From: Bradyrhizobium sp. sGM-13
Lineage (GTDB): Bacteria > Pseudomonadota > Alphaproteobacteria > Rhizobiales > Xanthobacteraceae
DNA: 64,000 bases
Direction: 5' to 3'
Assembly: GCF_018398875.1 (NCBI RefSeq)
Contig: NZ_JAGWDK010000011.1
Location: 124,001 to 188,000 of the forward strand
Shown here in pieces: positions 26,166 through 35,548 of the stretch. Positions within the stretch are counted from its first letter, which is position 1. Every line of letters starts with the position of its first letter. Position numbers and translations under genes: made by a program. Below the pieces are notes generated by a model, which was not told the origin of the DNA, did no database searches, and saw only the letters and a list, made by a program, of their open reading frames with translations.

Positions 26166-26203
26166 TGGTAGTGCTCCCTCTTGCTCTTGCTTGTTCGGTA
26201 AAC

Positions 26204-26312
26204 TGTCATTGCCGGGCATAGTAGTCCGCCTGCGCAGACTACGTAAGCTTGTCTGCGCCCGGCAATCCATCATTTTGAAGATCGGTACGCGGGTCAACCC
26301 CGCGTATGACGA
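26204..26312. repeat. Intergenic repeat with TGCCGGGC/GCCCGGCA arms and second hairpin
   Basis: The segment TCATTGCCGGGCATAG and GCGCCCGGCAATCCA forms one inverted pair around CTGCGCAGACTACGTAAGC. A second hairpin, TACGCGGGTCAACCCCGCGTA, follows. It separates the tautomerase gene from the end of hisS. Confidence 0.75.
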
Positions 26313-26314
26313 AA

Positions 26315-27829
26315 TCAGTTGCCCCACTTCACATCATGGCGCGCGAGCACCTCGCGCACTTTTGCGACGATCTCACCCTCAGCACAGGAAAACTGCGCCG
26401 GACGAGTCTCGCGCCATTCCTGGTTGGAGGCGATCGCAGCCGCGGCTTTCGCGCCTTCGATCAGATCCTTGATCTGGATTTCGCCCCGCGCCTTTTCATC
26501 CGAACCCTGGATGATGACGCAAGGCGAGTTGCGGCGGTCGGCATATTTGAGCTGGTTACCCATGTTTTTGGGATTGCCGAGATAGAGCTCGGCGCGGATG
26601 TTCTCGTTGCGCAACTGCGCAACCATTTTCTGGTAGTCGGCGACACGATCGCGGTCGAACACGGTGACCACGACGGGGCCGAAGTCAGGCCGCGTGTCGA
26701 GCTTGCCGAGCATCGTCAGCGCCGCCTGCAAGCGCGACACGCCGATTGAAAATCCCGTCGCCGGCACCGGCTCGCCGCGGAAGCGCGAGACGAGACCGTC
26801 ATAGCGACCGCCGCCGCCGACCGAGCCGAAGCGAACGGGGCGGCCTTTTTCATCCTTGGTGTCGAGCAGAAGTTCGACCTCGTAGACGGGGCCGGTGTAA
26901 TATTCGAGGCCGCGCACGACGGAGGGATCGATGCGGATGCGATCCCCGTAGCCTGCCGCCATTACAAGCTTTTCAATTTCCTTCATCTCCGAGAATCCAG
27001 CCGCAGCCGTCGCACTAGCATTTAGCCTCTTATTCCAAGCCTCAACGTCGTTGGAGGTACCCACTTGAACAAGAGGTTGAAATTGAACTACCGCTAGAAT
27101 GTACTCAATCTGCACGGCATCCAAATTCGCGCCCTTGGTGAAATCACCGCTTTCATCCTTACGGCCTGGGCCGAGCAGTTGCTTAACGCCATCGCTTCCG
27201 AGCCGATCCAACTTATCGATAGCCCGAAGCACCGTCAGTCTTCGTCCTGCATTTTCTTCGCCGCCGAGATCGATGCTCTCCATCACGCCATCGAGCACCT
27301 TACGGTTATTCACCTTGACCAAATACTGGCCTCGCTGAATGCCAAGCGCTTCCATCGCATCCGCCGCCATCATGCACATCTCGGCATCGGCGGCCGGTGA
27401 AGCGCTCCCCACCGTATCAGCATCGAATTGCATGAACTGGCGAAAGCGGCCGGGGCCTGGCTTCTCGTTGCGATAGACGTAACCCGCGCGGTAGCTGCGA
27501 TATGGTTTGGGCAGCGCGTCGAAATTCTCCGCCACATAGCGCGCCAGCGGCGCAGTCAGATCGTAGCGCAGCGATATCCACTGCTCGTCGTCGTCCTGGA
27601 ACGAGAACACGCCCTCGTTCGGCCGGTCCTGGTCGGGCAGGAATTTGCCGAGCGCGTCGGTGAACTCCATTGCCGGCGTTTCCACCGGCTCGAAACCGTA
27701 GCGCTCGTAGACCTCGCGGATTTTCTCGACCATCTGGCGCGTGGCCGCAATCGCGGCCGGACCACGGTCTTCGAGCCCGCGCGGCAGCCGCGCCTTCAGT
27801 TTCTGCGGTTTTTTGGGTTTTTCAGCCAT
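26315..27829 (-). CDS. hisS: Histidine--tRNA ligase
   Basis: The 504-aa class II synthetase charges tRNA-His. Motif 2 lies in [14 protein letters not shown] and the histidine-binding block in [11 protein letters not shown]. The C-terminal anticodon-binding domain contains [18 protein letters not shown]. The central part, residues about 157-289 (bases 26961-27360), is visibly lower in GC (about 52 percent against about 65 percent around it) and uses different codons, although the frame is intact. The gene is otherwise of normal length and expected to be functional. Confidence 0.94.
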   Translation of the reverse strand: MAEKPKKPQKLKARLPRGLEDRGPAAIAATRQMVEKIREVYERYGFEPVETPAMEFTDALGKFLPDQDRPNEGVFSFQDDDEQWISLRYDLTAPLARYVAENFDALPKPYRSYRAGYVYRNEKPGPGRFRQFMQFDADTVGSASPAADAEMCMMAADAMEALGIQRGQYLVKVNNRKVLDGVMESIDLGGEENAGRRLTVLRAIDKLDRLGSDGVKQLLGPGRKDESGDFTKGANLDAVQIEYILAVVQFQPLVQVGTSNDVEAWNKRLNASATAAAGFSEMKEIEKLVMAAGYGDRIRIDPSVVRGLEYYTGPVYEVELLLDTKDEKGRPVRFGSVGGGGRYDGLVSRFRGEPVPATGFSIGVSRLQAALTMLGKLDTRPDFGPVVVTVFDRDRVADYQKMVAQLRNENIRAELYLGNPKNMGNQLKYADRRNSPCVIIQGSDEKARGEIQIKDLIEGAKAAAAIASNQEWRETRPAQFSCAEGEIVAKVREVLARHDVKWGN

Positions 27830-27879
27830 CGCGGCTAGGTACCAGCCGAGGCGCGGCAGGGCAACCAGGGCTTTCTTCC

Positions 27880-28025
27880 CTTCTCCCCTTGTGTGGGAGA
27901 AGGTGGCGCGAAGCGCCGGATGAGGGGTACCGTACCCTCCGCGGACACTGCATTTGCGGAGACAGACCCCTCACCCGTCGCCTCACTTCGTGAGGCGCCA
28001 CCCTCTCCCACAAGGGGAGAGAAGA
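27880..28025. repeat. Long inverted repeat TTCTCCCCTTGTG...CACAAGGGGAGAG
   Basis: The left arm TTCTCCCCTTGTGTGGGAG and GGTGGCGCGAAGCGCC pair with the right arm GGCGCCACCC and CTCCCACAAGGGGAGAG. The core carries GATGAGGGGT and its inverse ACCCCTCA(C). It lies between ilvE and hisS, in the direction of transcription downstream of the aminotransferase gene. Confidence 0.85.
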
Positions 28026-28049
28026 GAGATCCGCCGAGGAAGCTCGGCC

Positions 28050-28940
28050 TTACGCCGCCGCTGCCTTGCCCTTGGGCTGCACTTCGGCGCTGTAGTCCGC
28101 CATCAACTGCTCGGAGATCTTACCGGGCGTGAACTTCCAGTTCGCGATCTCGGAGACCGGCGTCACTTCGGCGGCAGTGCCGGTGATGAAGCACTCGGTG
28201 AAGCCGTCAAGCTCCTCCGGCATGATGCGGCGCTCGATCACCTCGACGCCGCGGCGCCTGGCGAGGTCGATCGCGGTGGCGCGGGTGATGCCGGCGAGAA
28301 AGCAGTCGGCGATCGGCGTATGGATCTTGCCGTCCTTGATGAAAAAGATATTGGCGCCGGTGCATTCGGCCACCCGGCCCTGCCAGTCCAGCATCATGGC
28401 ATCGGCATAGCCGGCGCGTTCCGCTTTGTGCTTACTGATGGTGCAGATCATGTAGAGGCCGGACGCCTTGGCCATCGCCGGGATCGTCGCGGGATCGGGC
28501 CGCCGGTACTCGGCCATGCACATCCGGATGCCCTTCAGCTTCTCCGCCGGATCGAAATAGCTCGGCCAGTCCCAGGCGGCGATGGCGAGATGGATGGCGT
28601 TGGCTGGCGCCGAGACGCCCATCATCTCCGAACCGCGCCAGGCAATCGGGCGCAGGTAGGCATCCGGCAGATTGTTCTTGTCGATCACGGACTGCTTGGC
28701 GGCATCAATCTCGGCCACCGAATAGGGAATCTCGAAGTCGAGAATATTGGCTGAATTCTTCAGCCGCTCGGAATGCTCGGTGCTCTTGAAGACGTTGCCG
28801 CCATAGGCGCGTTCGCCCTCGAACACGCAGCTCGCATAGTGCAGGCCATGGGTCAGGATGTGGATGTTGGCGTCGGCCCACGGCACCAGCCTGCCATCGT
28901 ACCAGATGACGCCATCGATCTTGTCGAACGAAACTCCCAT
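28050..28940 (-). CDS. ilvE: Branched-chain amino acid aminotransferase, fold-type IV (shorter paralogue)
   Basis: The 296-aa PLP enzyme transfers the amino group between glutamate and Leu/Ile/Val keto acids. HYASCVFEGERAY at 34-46 is characteristic of class IV aminotransferases. Lys158 in PAMAKASGLYM aligns with the PLP lysine, and VAECTGANIFFIKDG matches the phosphate-binding region. It is 128 bases downstream of a second, longer aminotransferase gene on the same strand. Two different BCAT subtypes may divide synthesis and degradation. Confidence 0.9.
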   Translation of the reverse strand: MGVSFDKIDGVIWYDGRLVPWADANIHILTHGLHYASCVFEGERAYGGNVFKSTEHSERLKNSANILDFEIPYSVAEIDAAKQSVIDKNNLPDAYLRPIAWRGSEMMGVSAPANAIHLAIAAWDWPSYFDPAEKLKGIRMCMAEYRRPDPATIPAMAKASGLYMICTISKHKAERAGYADAMMLDWQGRVAECTGANIFFIKDGKIHTPIADCFLAGITRATAIDLARRRGVEVIERRIMPEELDGFTECFITGTAAEVTPVSEIANWKFTPGKISEQLMADYSAEVQPKGKAAAA

Positions 28941-29068
28941 GAGCTCCTCTCTCTGATTGGCGTTGTTTCGATGAGCCGCACGTCAGCCTCGCGCGACTCG
29001 ACGAGACGCGCGCTACCGAACGCTTAAAGTGATCTATCGCTTAAGCGGCGGCGTAATCCCGCCGCCGG

Positions 29069-30145
29069 TCACAGGACCTTTCTGATCCAGTCGTGCGGGT
29101 CCGCTGCGCGACCGTACTGAATATCCACGAGCTTCTTGCGCAGCCCCATAGCGACAGGGCCGGCGACGCCGCCATTGATCAGAAAATCGCCGCTCGCGGA
29201 GCACACCTTGCCGATCGGCGAGATGACGGCTGCGGTACCGCAGGCGAACGCCTCTTTCAGCTTTCCGCTGGCGGCATCCGCGCGCCACTGCTCGACCGTG
29301 TAGGTCTCCTCGCGCACGACCGTGCCGGAATCCTTCGCCAGCGCTATGATCGAATCGCGGGTGATGCCCGGCAGGATGGTGCCGAGCGGCGGCGTCGAGA
29401 GCGAGCCGTCGTCGAACACGAAGAACACGTTCATGCCGCCGAGCTCCTCGATGTAGCGGCGTTCGATCGCGTCGAGGAAAACGACCTGGTCGCAGCCGTG
29501 CTCAATGGCCTCGGCCTGCGCGCGCAGGCTCGCGGCGTAATTGCCGCCGCATTTGACGGCACCGGTGCCGCCGATCGCGGCGCGCGTATAATTCTCCGAC
29601 ACCCAGATCGACACCGGCGCAGGTCCGCCCTTGAAATAGGAGCCGACCGGCGAGGCGATGACGGCGAAGATATATTGCGCCGATGGCTTCACGCCGAGGA
29701 ATATCTCGCTCGCGATCATGAATGGCCGCAAATAGAGACTGCCCTCACCGCCCGGTATCCAGGCGCTGTCGATGCGCACGATCTGCTCGACCGCTTCGAT
29801 GAAGATAGCCTCAGGCAGCGGCGCCATGGCCATGCGCTCAGCCGAACTGTTGAAGCGCCTCGCGTTGGCGTCGGGGCGGAACAGGTTCACGCCGTTGTCG
29901 CGCTTGTAGGCCTTGAGGCCTTCGAAAATCTCCTGCGCGTAGTGCAGGACGGCCGTGGCCGGATCGAGCGGAAAATTCGCGCGGGCTTCGACCCGCGCGT
30001 CATGCCAGCCGTTCGCCTGATTGTAGCGGACGATGGCCATGTGATCGGTGAAAATCCGGCCGAAGCCCGGGTCCACGAGCTTGGCCGCGCGCTCCCTCTC
30101 AGGGGTTGGATTCGCCGCAGGCCGGATTTCGAATTTCAAACTCAT
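29069..30145 (-). CDS. Branched-chain amino acid aminotransferase, longer subtype
   Basis: The 358-aa protein belongs to the longer BCAT subtype that resembles eukaryotic BCAT. Landmarks are HYAQEIFEGLKAY at 68-80, TGAVKCGGNYAAS at 194-206 with the PLP Lys198, and LDAIERRYIEELGGMN. It is distinct from the shorter paralogue encoded downstream. It starts 332 bases from a divergent MarR-type regulator gene, which may control it. Length is normal. Confidence 0.9.
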   Translation of the reverse strand: MSLKFEIRPAANPTPERERAAKLVDPGFGRIFTDHMAIVRYNQANGWHDARVEARANFPLDPATAVLHYAQEIFEGLKAYKRDNGVNLFRPDANARRFNSSAERMAMAPLPEAIFIEAVEQIVRIDSAWIPGGEGSLYLRPFMIASEIFLGVKPSAQYIFAVIASPVGSYFKGGPAPVSIWVSENYTRAAIGGTGAVKCGGNYAASLRAQAEAIEHGCDQVVFLDAIERRYIEELGGMNVFFVFDDGSLSTPPLGTILPGITRDSIIALAKDSGTVVREETYTVEQWRADAASGKLKEAFACGTAAVISPIGKVCSASGDFLINGGVAGPVAMGLRKKLVDIQYGRAADPHDWIRKVL

Positions 30146-30468
30146 TCCCCTTTGCCCTTGCTTCCCGCTATTGGAATTCGGCGCCCATATCGGCGCCGGC
30201 GTGCGTCTCCCGGGCCTTCACAGGTCTGGACTTCACCATCACCGGCCTTGCGGCCGGCTTCCGTCGCCGTCATGTCGGTCGAGGACATGCTTTTGCGGGA
30301 TGCCGAAGTCCAGTATGTTTGCCGAAATGCCGCTCGACAATCGCACGGTAATCCTTTTGCGGCCGTTGCCGCCATCGCTGGCTTTTTCCGGCTGTCTGAC
30401 ACGTCACCAGGTTCGAAACGACCTAAAGTTTCGTCGTGGCTGGAAGTTTTGTAACATTGAACCCAAGA
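30146..30468. promoter_or_regulatory. Divergent promoter region between the aminotransferase and MarR genes
   Basis: No gene is recognised in these 323 bp; open frames here are incidental. The last 60 bases are AT-richer (GTAACATTGAACCCAAGATA) and probably hold the promoter of the MarR operon. No confident -35/-10 boxes can be named. Confidence 0.4.
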
Positions 30469-30489
30469 TATGTCAACATGACTGACATA
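30469..30489. promoter_or_regulatory. Perfect dyad TATGTCA-N7-TGACATA over the MarR start codon
   Basis: A perfect 7-bp inverted repeat (30469-30475 and 30483-30489) is centred on the ATG at 30478-30480. MarR-family repressors bind such dyads and often autoregulate, so this is the best operator candidate in the region. Position over the start codon would allow direct interference with initiation. Binding is inferred. Confidence 0.55.
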
Positions 30490-31026
30490 AATTTCTCCAA
30501 GAGCTCCGTAGCCTCCGATTCGCAGGAGGCCGCCAGCCCTGCCCCGCGCACTGGCGAATTTCGCTGGGACATTATCGAGCTGCTGTTCTTCGCCTATCGC
30601 GACTTCGTCGGCGACGCCGACCATGAGCTCGAGGCTTTCGGGTTCGGCCGCGCCCATCACCGCGTGATGCATTTCGTCTACCGCTACCCCGGCCTCAAGG
30701 TCGCCGACCTCCTGGACGTGCTGCGGATCACCAAGCAGTCGCTTGGCCGGGTGCTCAAGCAGTTGCTCGACGAGGGCTACATCATCCAGAAGACCGGCAA
30801 TAACGACCGCCGGCAGCGCCTTCTTTACGCCACCCCGAAGGGCGAAGCCTTAGTGGCAAAGCTCGCAGGGCTGCAGACCGATCGCATCACCCGCGCGCTC
30901 CGGGACATCAATCCCGAAGGCGTCGCCGCGATCAGCGAGTTCCTGCGCGCGATGATCGATCGCGACGACCCCGACAAGGTGTTGGAGGCGATCTTCGGGA
31001 TCGGCAGCAAGAAGCCAAGGGAGTAA
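30478..31026 (+). CDS. MarR family transcriptional regulator
   Basis: This 182-aa regulator has a winged helix-turn-helix: DLLDVLRITKQSLGRVLKQL is the recognition region, followed by the wing with the DRRQRLLYATPKGEA motif typical of MarR. The N-terminal 30 residues are polar and probably disordered. ATG 30478 has no clear ribosome-binding site, whereas a dyad overlaps it. It is the first gene of a three-gene operon, with a response regulator 2 bases downstream. The aromatic or acidic ligand is unknown. Confidence 0.88.
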   Translation: MTDINFSKSSVASDSQEAASPAPRTGEFRWDIIELLFFAYRDFVGDADHELEAFGFGRAHHRVMHFVYRYPGLKVADLLDVLRITKQSLGRVLKQLLDEGYIIQKTGNNDRRQRLLYATPKGEALVAKLAGLQTDRITRALRDINPEGVAAISEFLRAMIDRDDPDKVLEAIFGIGSKKPRE

Positions 31027-31028
31027 TC

Positions 31029-31763
31029 GTGCCGCAAGGAGCAACCATCGCTGCAGCCACCACGCCCGCGCCGCGGCAATTGGCCGATGACGCCCCGCAT
31101 GTGCTCTTGGTCGACGACGACCGCCGTATCCGCGATCTGTTGTCGCGGTTTCTGACCGGCGAGGGCTATCGCGTCACCACCGCCTCGAGCGCGAGCGATG
31201 CGCGCGCAAAGCTGCTCGGCCTGCATTTCGACCTCCTGATCCTCGACGTCATGATGCCCGGCGAAACCGGGTTCGATCTGGCGCGGTTCATTCGCACCTC
31301 CTCCTCGGTGCCGATCATCATGCTGACGGCGCGCCATGAGGCGGAGGCGCGGATCGAGGGCTTGCAGATCGGCGCCGACGATTATGTTGCGAAACCGTTC
31401 GAGCCGCGCGAACTGATCTTGAGGATCGGCAATATCCTCAAGCGCGCTGCGCCGCCGCCGGTGGAGGCGCTGGAGCAGATCGCGTTCGGCCCTTACATTT
31501 TCCATCTCGATCGTGGCGAACTGCGCCAGGGCGAGGAGATCATTCACCTCACCGACCGCGAGCGCGAAATGCTGCGCATTCTGGCGGCTGCGCCCGGCGA
31601 AACGGTGCCGCGCGCGGCGCTGACCGGCGGCGGCACGGTGAACGAGCGCGCGGTCGACGTGCAGATCAATCGCCTGCGGCGCAAGATCGAGCGCGATCCC
31701 GCCAATCCGCTGTTCCTGCAGGCGGCGCGCGGCATCGGCTATCGCCTGGTTGCGTCGCCCTGA
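31029..31763 (+). CDS. OmpR-family response regulator
   Basis: The 244-aa regulator has an N-terminal receiver with Asp29-Asp30, phospho-acceptor Asp73 (LLILDVMMPG) and Lys122 (VAKPF), and a C-terminal OmpR-type winged helix (ERAVDVQINRLRRKIERDP). It starts at GTG 31029, two bases after the MarR stop, and an AAGGAG just upstream (in the end of marR) fits a ribosome-binding site. The cognate kinase follows immediately. An unusual 22-residue Ala/Pro-rich leader precedes the receiver. Confidence 0.94.
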   Translation: MPQGATIAAATTPAPRQLADDAPHVLLVDDDRRIRDLLSRFLTGEGYRVTTASSASDARAKLLGLHFDLLILDVMMPGETGFDLARFIRTSSSVPIIMLTARHEAEARIEGLQIGADDYVAKPFEPRELILRIGNILKRAAPPPVEALEQIAFGPYIFHLDRGELRQGEEIIHLTDREREMLRILAAAPGETVPRAALTGGGTVNERAVDVQINRLRRKIERDPANPLFLQAARGIGYRLVASP

Positions 31764-31770
31764 GCAGTTC

Positions 31771-33156
31771 ATGAGCACGCTCGACACCGGCCTGACGTTC
31801 ATCCGCAACGCGTCGCAACGCGTCTCCAGGGCCAATGGCTGGATGGGCAATGCGTTCAAGAGCTGGATGCCGACCGGCCTCTACGCCCGCGCGCTCCTGA
31901 TCATGATCGTTCCGATGGTGATCCTGCAAACGGTCGTGGCGTTCGTGTTCATGGAGCGGCACTGGAACACGGTGACGCGGCGCCTGTCGGCGGCCGTGGT
32001 CCAGGACATCGCCAGCCTGATCGACATCTACAAGGCATTTCCGCAGGACAAGGACCGTGCGCAACTCCGCCGCATTGGACAACGGCTGCAATTGGTCGTC
32101 GATTTCTTGCCTGTCGACGACATGCCGCAGCCGGGGCCAAAGCCGTTCTTCTCGCTGCTCGACCAGACCCTATCGTCGCAGATCGGCCGCCAGATTCGCC
32201 GCCCGTTCTGGATCGACACCGTCGGCAAGTCCAATCTGGTTGAAATCCGCATCCAACTCGACGATGCCGTGATGCGCGTGTTCGCGCAGCGCAGCGCCGC
32301 CTATGCCTCCAATTCGGAGATTTTCATCTTCTGGATGCTCGGCACATCCTCGATCCTGCTGATCGTCGCGGTGCTGTTCCTGCGCAACCAGATCAGGCCG
32401 ATCCTGCGGCTGGCGGACGCCGCCGAAAGTTTCGGCAAGGGCCGCGAGGTGCCGAATTTCCGTCCGCGTGGCGCGCGGGAGGTGCGGCAAGCGGCACAGG
32501 CGTTCCTGGAGATGAAGGCGCGCGTCGAACGCTCGATCGATCAGCGCACCGCGATGCTGGCCGGCGTCAGCCACGATTTGCGCACCATCCTGACCCGCTT
32601 CAAGCTCGAGCTGGCGCTGATCGGCGACAGTCCCGAAGTCGACGGCATGCGCAAGGACGTCGACGAAATGTCCGGCATGCTCGAGGCCTATCTCGCCTTC
32701 GCGCGCGGCGACAGTGGCGAGATCGCGCAGCCGACCGATATGGCAATGGCGCTGGAGGAATTGCGCAGCGACGCCGAACGCCACGGCCATACCGCAACCG
32801 TGACGTTCCACGGCCTGCCGGTGGTGACGGTGAAGCCGGCCTCGTTCAAGCGCTGCATCGCCAACCTGGTTTCCAACGCGGCTCGGTACGCCAAGACGGT
32901 CGCCATCACCGGCCACCGCGATCACCGCTATCTCACGGTGACGGTCGACGACGACGGGCCGGGCATTCCAGCCAACATGCGCGAGGAAGTATTCAAGCCG
33001 TTCCTGCGGCTCGACGATGCCCGTAACCAGGACGAGGGCGGCACCGGCCTCGGCCTCGCCATTGCCCGCGACATCGCCCGCTCGCACGGCGGCGACATCA
33101 CGCTCGGCGACAGCCCGATGGGCGGCCTGCGCGCTGCGGTAAGGGTGCCGGTCTGA
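31771..33156 (+). CDS. Sensor histidine kinase (EnvZ-like architecture)
   Basis: The 461-aa kinase has two membrane segments, 41-62 and 184-205, with a periplasmic domain of about 120 residues between them. A HAMP region follows, then the H-box GVSHDLRTILTRFKLE with His268 as phosphorylation site. The N-box NLVSNAARYA and G-boxes DDDGPGIP and GGTGLGLAI complete the ATPase. It is encoded 7 bases after its response regulator gene. The signal is unknown; linkage with MarR and, divergently, with a branched-chain aminotransferase is suggestive only. Confidence 0.94.
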   Translation: MSTLDTGLTFIRNASQRVSRANGWMGNAFKSWMPTGLYARALLIMIVPMVILQTVVAFVFMERHWNTVTRRLSAAVVQDIASLIDIYKAFPQDKDRAQLRRIGQRLQLVVDFLPVDDMPQPGPKPFFSLLDQTLSSQIGRQIRRPFWIDTVGKSNLVEIRIQLDDAVMRVFAQRSAAYASNSEIFIFWMLGTSSILLIVAVLFLRNQIRPILRLADAAESFGKGREVPNFRPRGAREVRQAAQAFLEMKARVERSIDQRTAMLAGVSHDLRTILTRFKLELALIGDSPEVDGMRKDVDEMSGMLEAYLAFARGDSGEIAQPTDMAMALEELRSDAERHGHTATVTFHGLPVVTVKPASFKRCIANLVSNAARYAKTVAITGHRDHRYLTVTVDDDGPGIPANMREEVFKPFLRLDDARNQDEGGTGLGLAIARDIARSHGGDITLGDSPMGGLRAAVRVPV

Positions 33157-33162
33157 TCCTCC

Positions 33163-33693
33163 CTACTTCTTCGGGATCAGCGCCTTCAGCTTTTCCATGT
33201 CCTTGATGTTCATCTTGATGCCGCCGGGCATGATGATGTCGCCTGGCTTCTGATCCGCCTTGCAGGCGCCGACCCATTTGGCCTCGATCGTCGAGCTGTT
33301 GTCGCGCGGGGCGCCGGCCATGCCGCCCTCACTCTGCGAGGTCGATTTTACGGTGTAGGCGGAATTGAAGTCGCCGTTGATTTCGGCACGTGATTTGACC
33401 GTGATCCCGGCGACGCCGCAGACGGAATCAGTGACATAGCCGGTTGCGGTCTTCTGGATATCCTGCTTCGAGCAGATCTGCTTGGCCAACGGCGACATTG
33501 CAGTGCTCATGTCCTTGTCGGTGGTCTCGTCCGTGCACTGCTGCATCGTCATCTCGGGCGAGCCTGTGCTCACCACCTTCATCTCCCACAGGCCGGCCTT
33601 GCGCAGCGGCAGCTCCACGGCGACGGCGCTGCTTGCCGGCAACAGAGCAAGCACACCAACGGCCGAACAAGATACAAGAAGCAGTCGTCTCAT
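33163..33693 (-). CDS. DUF3617 domain-containing exported protein
   Basis: The 176-aa protein has a signal peptide (MRRLLLVSCSAVGVLALLPA) and the DUF3617 pattern: LRKAGLWEMKVVSTGSPE, then a Cys-containing MQQCTDE and later Cys pairs. Function is unknown, and members are periplasmic. GGGAG lies nine bases before the ATG at 33693, so the longer in-frame start at 33765 is rejected. It is convergent with the histidine kinase gene, only 6 bases apart. Confidence 0.82.
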   Translation of the reverse strand: MRRLLLVSCSAVGVLALLPASSAVAVELPLRKAGLWEMKVVSTGSPEMTMQQCTDETTDKDMSTAMSPLAKQICSKQDIQKTATGYVTDSVCGVAGITVKSRAEINGDFNSAYTVKSTSQSEGGMAGAPRDNSSTIEAKWVGACKADQKPGDIIMPGGIKMNIKDMEKLKALIPKK

Positions 33694-33795
33694 GCGTGGC
33701 TCCCGCTGATTTCTTCCAGAGATCGTCATCGCGAAGTGAACACACGCTCCGCGTGGCGAAAACATGTCCAGCCGGAAAACAGGTAGCGGCAGCGC

Positions 33796-34101
33796 TCAGT
33801 AAAGCGTGCGCAGCGGCCGCTCAGCGGCGCCATAGGGCACCCAGCGGCAGGCAAAGGAAACGTAGCCGCCGTAATTGGGCTGCACGCCGAGGAATTTCAC
33901 CACCTTGCCGTAGCGGGCGCAGTGATCGACGGCGAGTTGGCGGGCGTCGGCCTGCATCGCGAGCGGATAGGCGATGATGCCGCCGGTGTCGTTGCCCTTG
34001 AACGGTGGCACCGTGTCGATATCCCACCAGTGCGCCTGCGCCGGCGCCGCCGCCAGCATTCCGCCCATGACAATCAGGCTCGCGGCCACAATTCTTCGCA
34101 T
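33796..34101 (-). CDS. Small exported hypothetical protein, 101 aa
   Basis: A signal peptide (MRRIVAASLIVMGGMLAAAPAQA, 23 residues) precedes an about 78-residue mature part with WWDIDTVPPFKGNDTGG and two Cys (DHCARYG and FACRWVP), likely a disulphide. Such small periplasmic proteins are common in this group and have no known role. The ATG at 34101 follows ATGGAG at good distance, so the much longer upstream extension is not used. Confidence 0.7.
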   Translation of the reverse strand: MRRIVAASLIVMGGMLAAAPAQAHWWDIDTVPPFKGNDTGGIIAYPLAMQADARQLAVDHCARYGKVVKFLGVQPNYGGYVSFACRWVPYGAAERPLRTLY

Positions 34102-34267
34102 CGCAGACTCCATTTCGCTTGAACCGCACCATAGTGTGCGCCGATGGCCGTGAAAAGAATGCTTGCGGCACGAGGCGGACTTGGCTGTCAGGTGTTGCCG
34201 CGCTGCACTTGACCTTGTCAGGGCTTCGCGGCACCGTCCCGTGCGTTGGCTTACCGGCGGATTCCCC

Positions 34268-34729
34268 ATGCGCAATTTGTTCAAATCCTTGAGAGCACTC
34301 GGTCCGACGGCGGCGGCGCTCGCCCTGCTGGCCTCCAGCCACGCCGCCCAGGCCGCCAATCCCTTGGAATTGAATTTCTGGCTGTCAGGCCCGCGCTATG
34401 ACGGCGGCGTTGTCGAATGCGAGCGGGCGCTGTCGACCATCGCGTACCAATTCCGGGAGAAAGAGGGCAAGTTCTGGAATTCGGCGCTGACGATCACCGG
34501 CTTTGGCCGGATCCAGGAAACCGCATTCCGGCCGTGGCAATCCGACAACATTCCGCGCCGTTTTTGCAGCGGCGATGTGATGCTGAGCGACGGCAAGATG
34601 CGCAGCGTGCACTACTCGATCATCGAGGATGGCGGCTTTGCCGGTTTCGGCCAGGGCGTCGAATGGTGCGTGACCGGGCTTGACCGCAACTGGGCCTACA
34701 GCCCCGGCTGCAGGGCCGCGCGGCCCTGA
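34268..34729 (+). CDS. Exported hypothetical protein, 153 aa
   Basis: The product starts MRNLFKSLRALGPTAAALAL with a signal peptide ending near AAQAANP. The mature part of about 123 residues includes PRYDGGVVECERALSTIAY and three further Cys, probably disulphide-bonded. It resembles hypothetical periplasmic proteins of Bradyrhizobium-like genomes. It is divergent from the 101-aa exported protein gene, so both may share a promoter region of 166 bp. No ribosome-binding site is strong; the signal peptide decides the start. Confidence 0.65.
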   Translation: MRNLFKSLRALGPTAAALALLASSHAAQAANPLELNFWLSGPRYDGGVVECERALSTIAYQFREKEGKFWNSALTITGFGRIQETAFRPWQSDNIPRRFCSGDVMLSDGKMRSVHYSIIEDGGFAGFGQGVEWCVTGLDRNWAYSPGCRAARP

Positions 34730-34854
34730 TCGCCCCCTGAAGTCCGGCAAACGATCCGGCCGGCTCGAACCGATTCTGGGGTCAATTCAATTTTGTTCTT
34801 GAAATGTTCCACTTCCCTGCTAGGCTCCCGGTAGTTGAGTAGAGGGGGCGTTCG

Positions 34855-35535
34855 ATGCACCGGTCGATCACTATTTCGCGGCTTCTGATTTCGCTGGCTC
34901 TTGTTGTCGTCTTGGCCGGGACGGCGTCCGCACAGGATCGCCGGCAGAACGCGCCGGGCGAATTCGACTTTTATGTCCTGGCTCTTTCCTGGTCCCCCTC
35001 CTTCTGCGAGGCGGCGGCTGAGCGCGGCAATAGCGGGCGTTCACAGACCCAGTGCAGCCGCCCCTATTCCTTCGTCGTTCACGGCCTGTGGCCGCAATAT
35101 GAGCGCGGCTTTCCCGAATATTGCCAGCGCCCCTCGCCGCGGCTCGATCGCAACATCATGACCTCGATGCTGGACCTGATGCCGGCGCCCGGCCTGATCT
35201 TCAACGAGTGGGACAAGCACGGCACCTGTTCGGGCCTTGGTGCCCGAGCCTATTTCGAGACCACCCGGAAAGCGCGTGCGGCGGTAAAGATTCCCGAGGA
35301 ATTCCTGCAATTGTCGGAGCAGAAGACCATCGCCCCCGGCGATCTCGAAGAGGCCTTTATCAAGATCAACCCGGGCTTGAGCAGTTCGGCGATTTCGGTG
35401 ACCTGCTCGAGCCGGCGCCTGAGCGAGGTGCGGGTCTGTCTGAGCAAGGACATGCAATTCCGCGCCTGCGACGAAATCGATCGCCGCGCCTGCCGGCGTG
35501 ACGAGGTGGTGATGCCGCCGGTACGGGGCGGCTGA
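34855..35535 (+). CDS. Ribonuclease T2 family protein
   Basis: The 226-aa secreted endoribonuclease has a signal peptide (1-26, ending ASAQ). The two T2 catalytic segments are intact: CAS I FVVHGLWPQ at 73-81 (His76) and CAS II NEWDKHGTCSG at 117-127 with Glu118 and His122. Several Cys suggest disulphides. Such enzymes cut single-stranded RNA in the periplasm for nutrient scavenging. An AGAGGGGGCG purine run precedes the ATG. It is a single-gene unit followed by repeat sequence. Confidence 0.93.
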   Translation: MHRSITISRLLISLALVVVLAGTASAQDRRQNAPGEFDFYVLALSWSPSFCEAAAERGNSGRSQTQCSRPYSFVVHGLWPQYERGFPEYCQRPSPRLDRNIMTSMLDLMPAPGLIFNEWDKHGTCSGLGARAYFETTRKARAAVKIPEEFLQLSEQKTIAPGDLEEAFIKINPGLSSSAISVTCSSRRLSEVRVCLSKDMQFRACDEIDRRACRRDEVVMPPVRGG

Positions 35536-35548
35536 AGACCCGCTTTCC

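Noticed and set aside
29093-30454. 453-aa plus-strand frame opposite the longer branched-chain aminotransferase gene
   Set aside because: It is antisense to a complete aminotransferase and has no recognisable domain.
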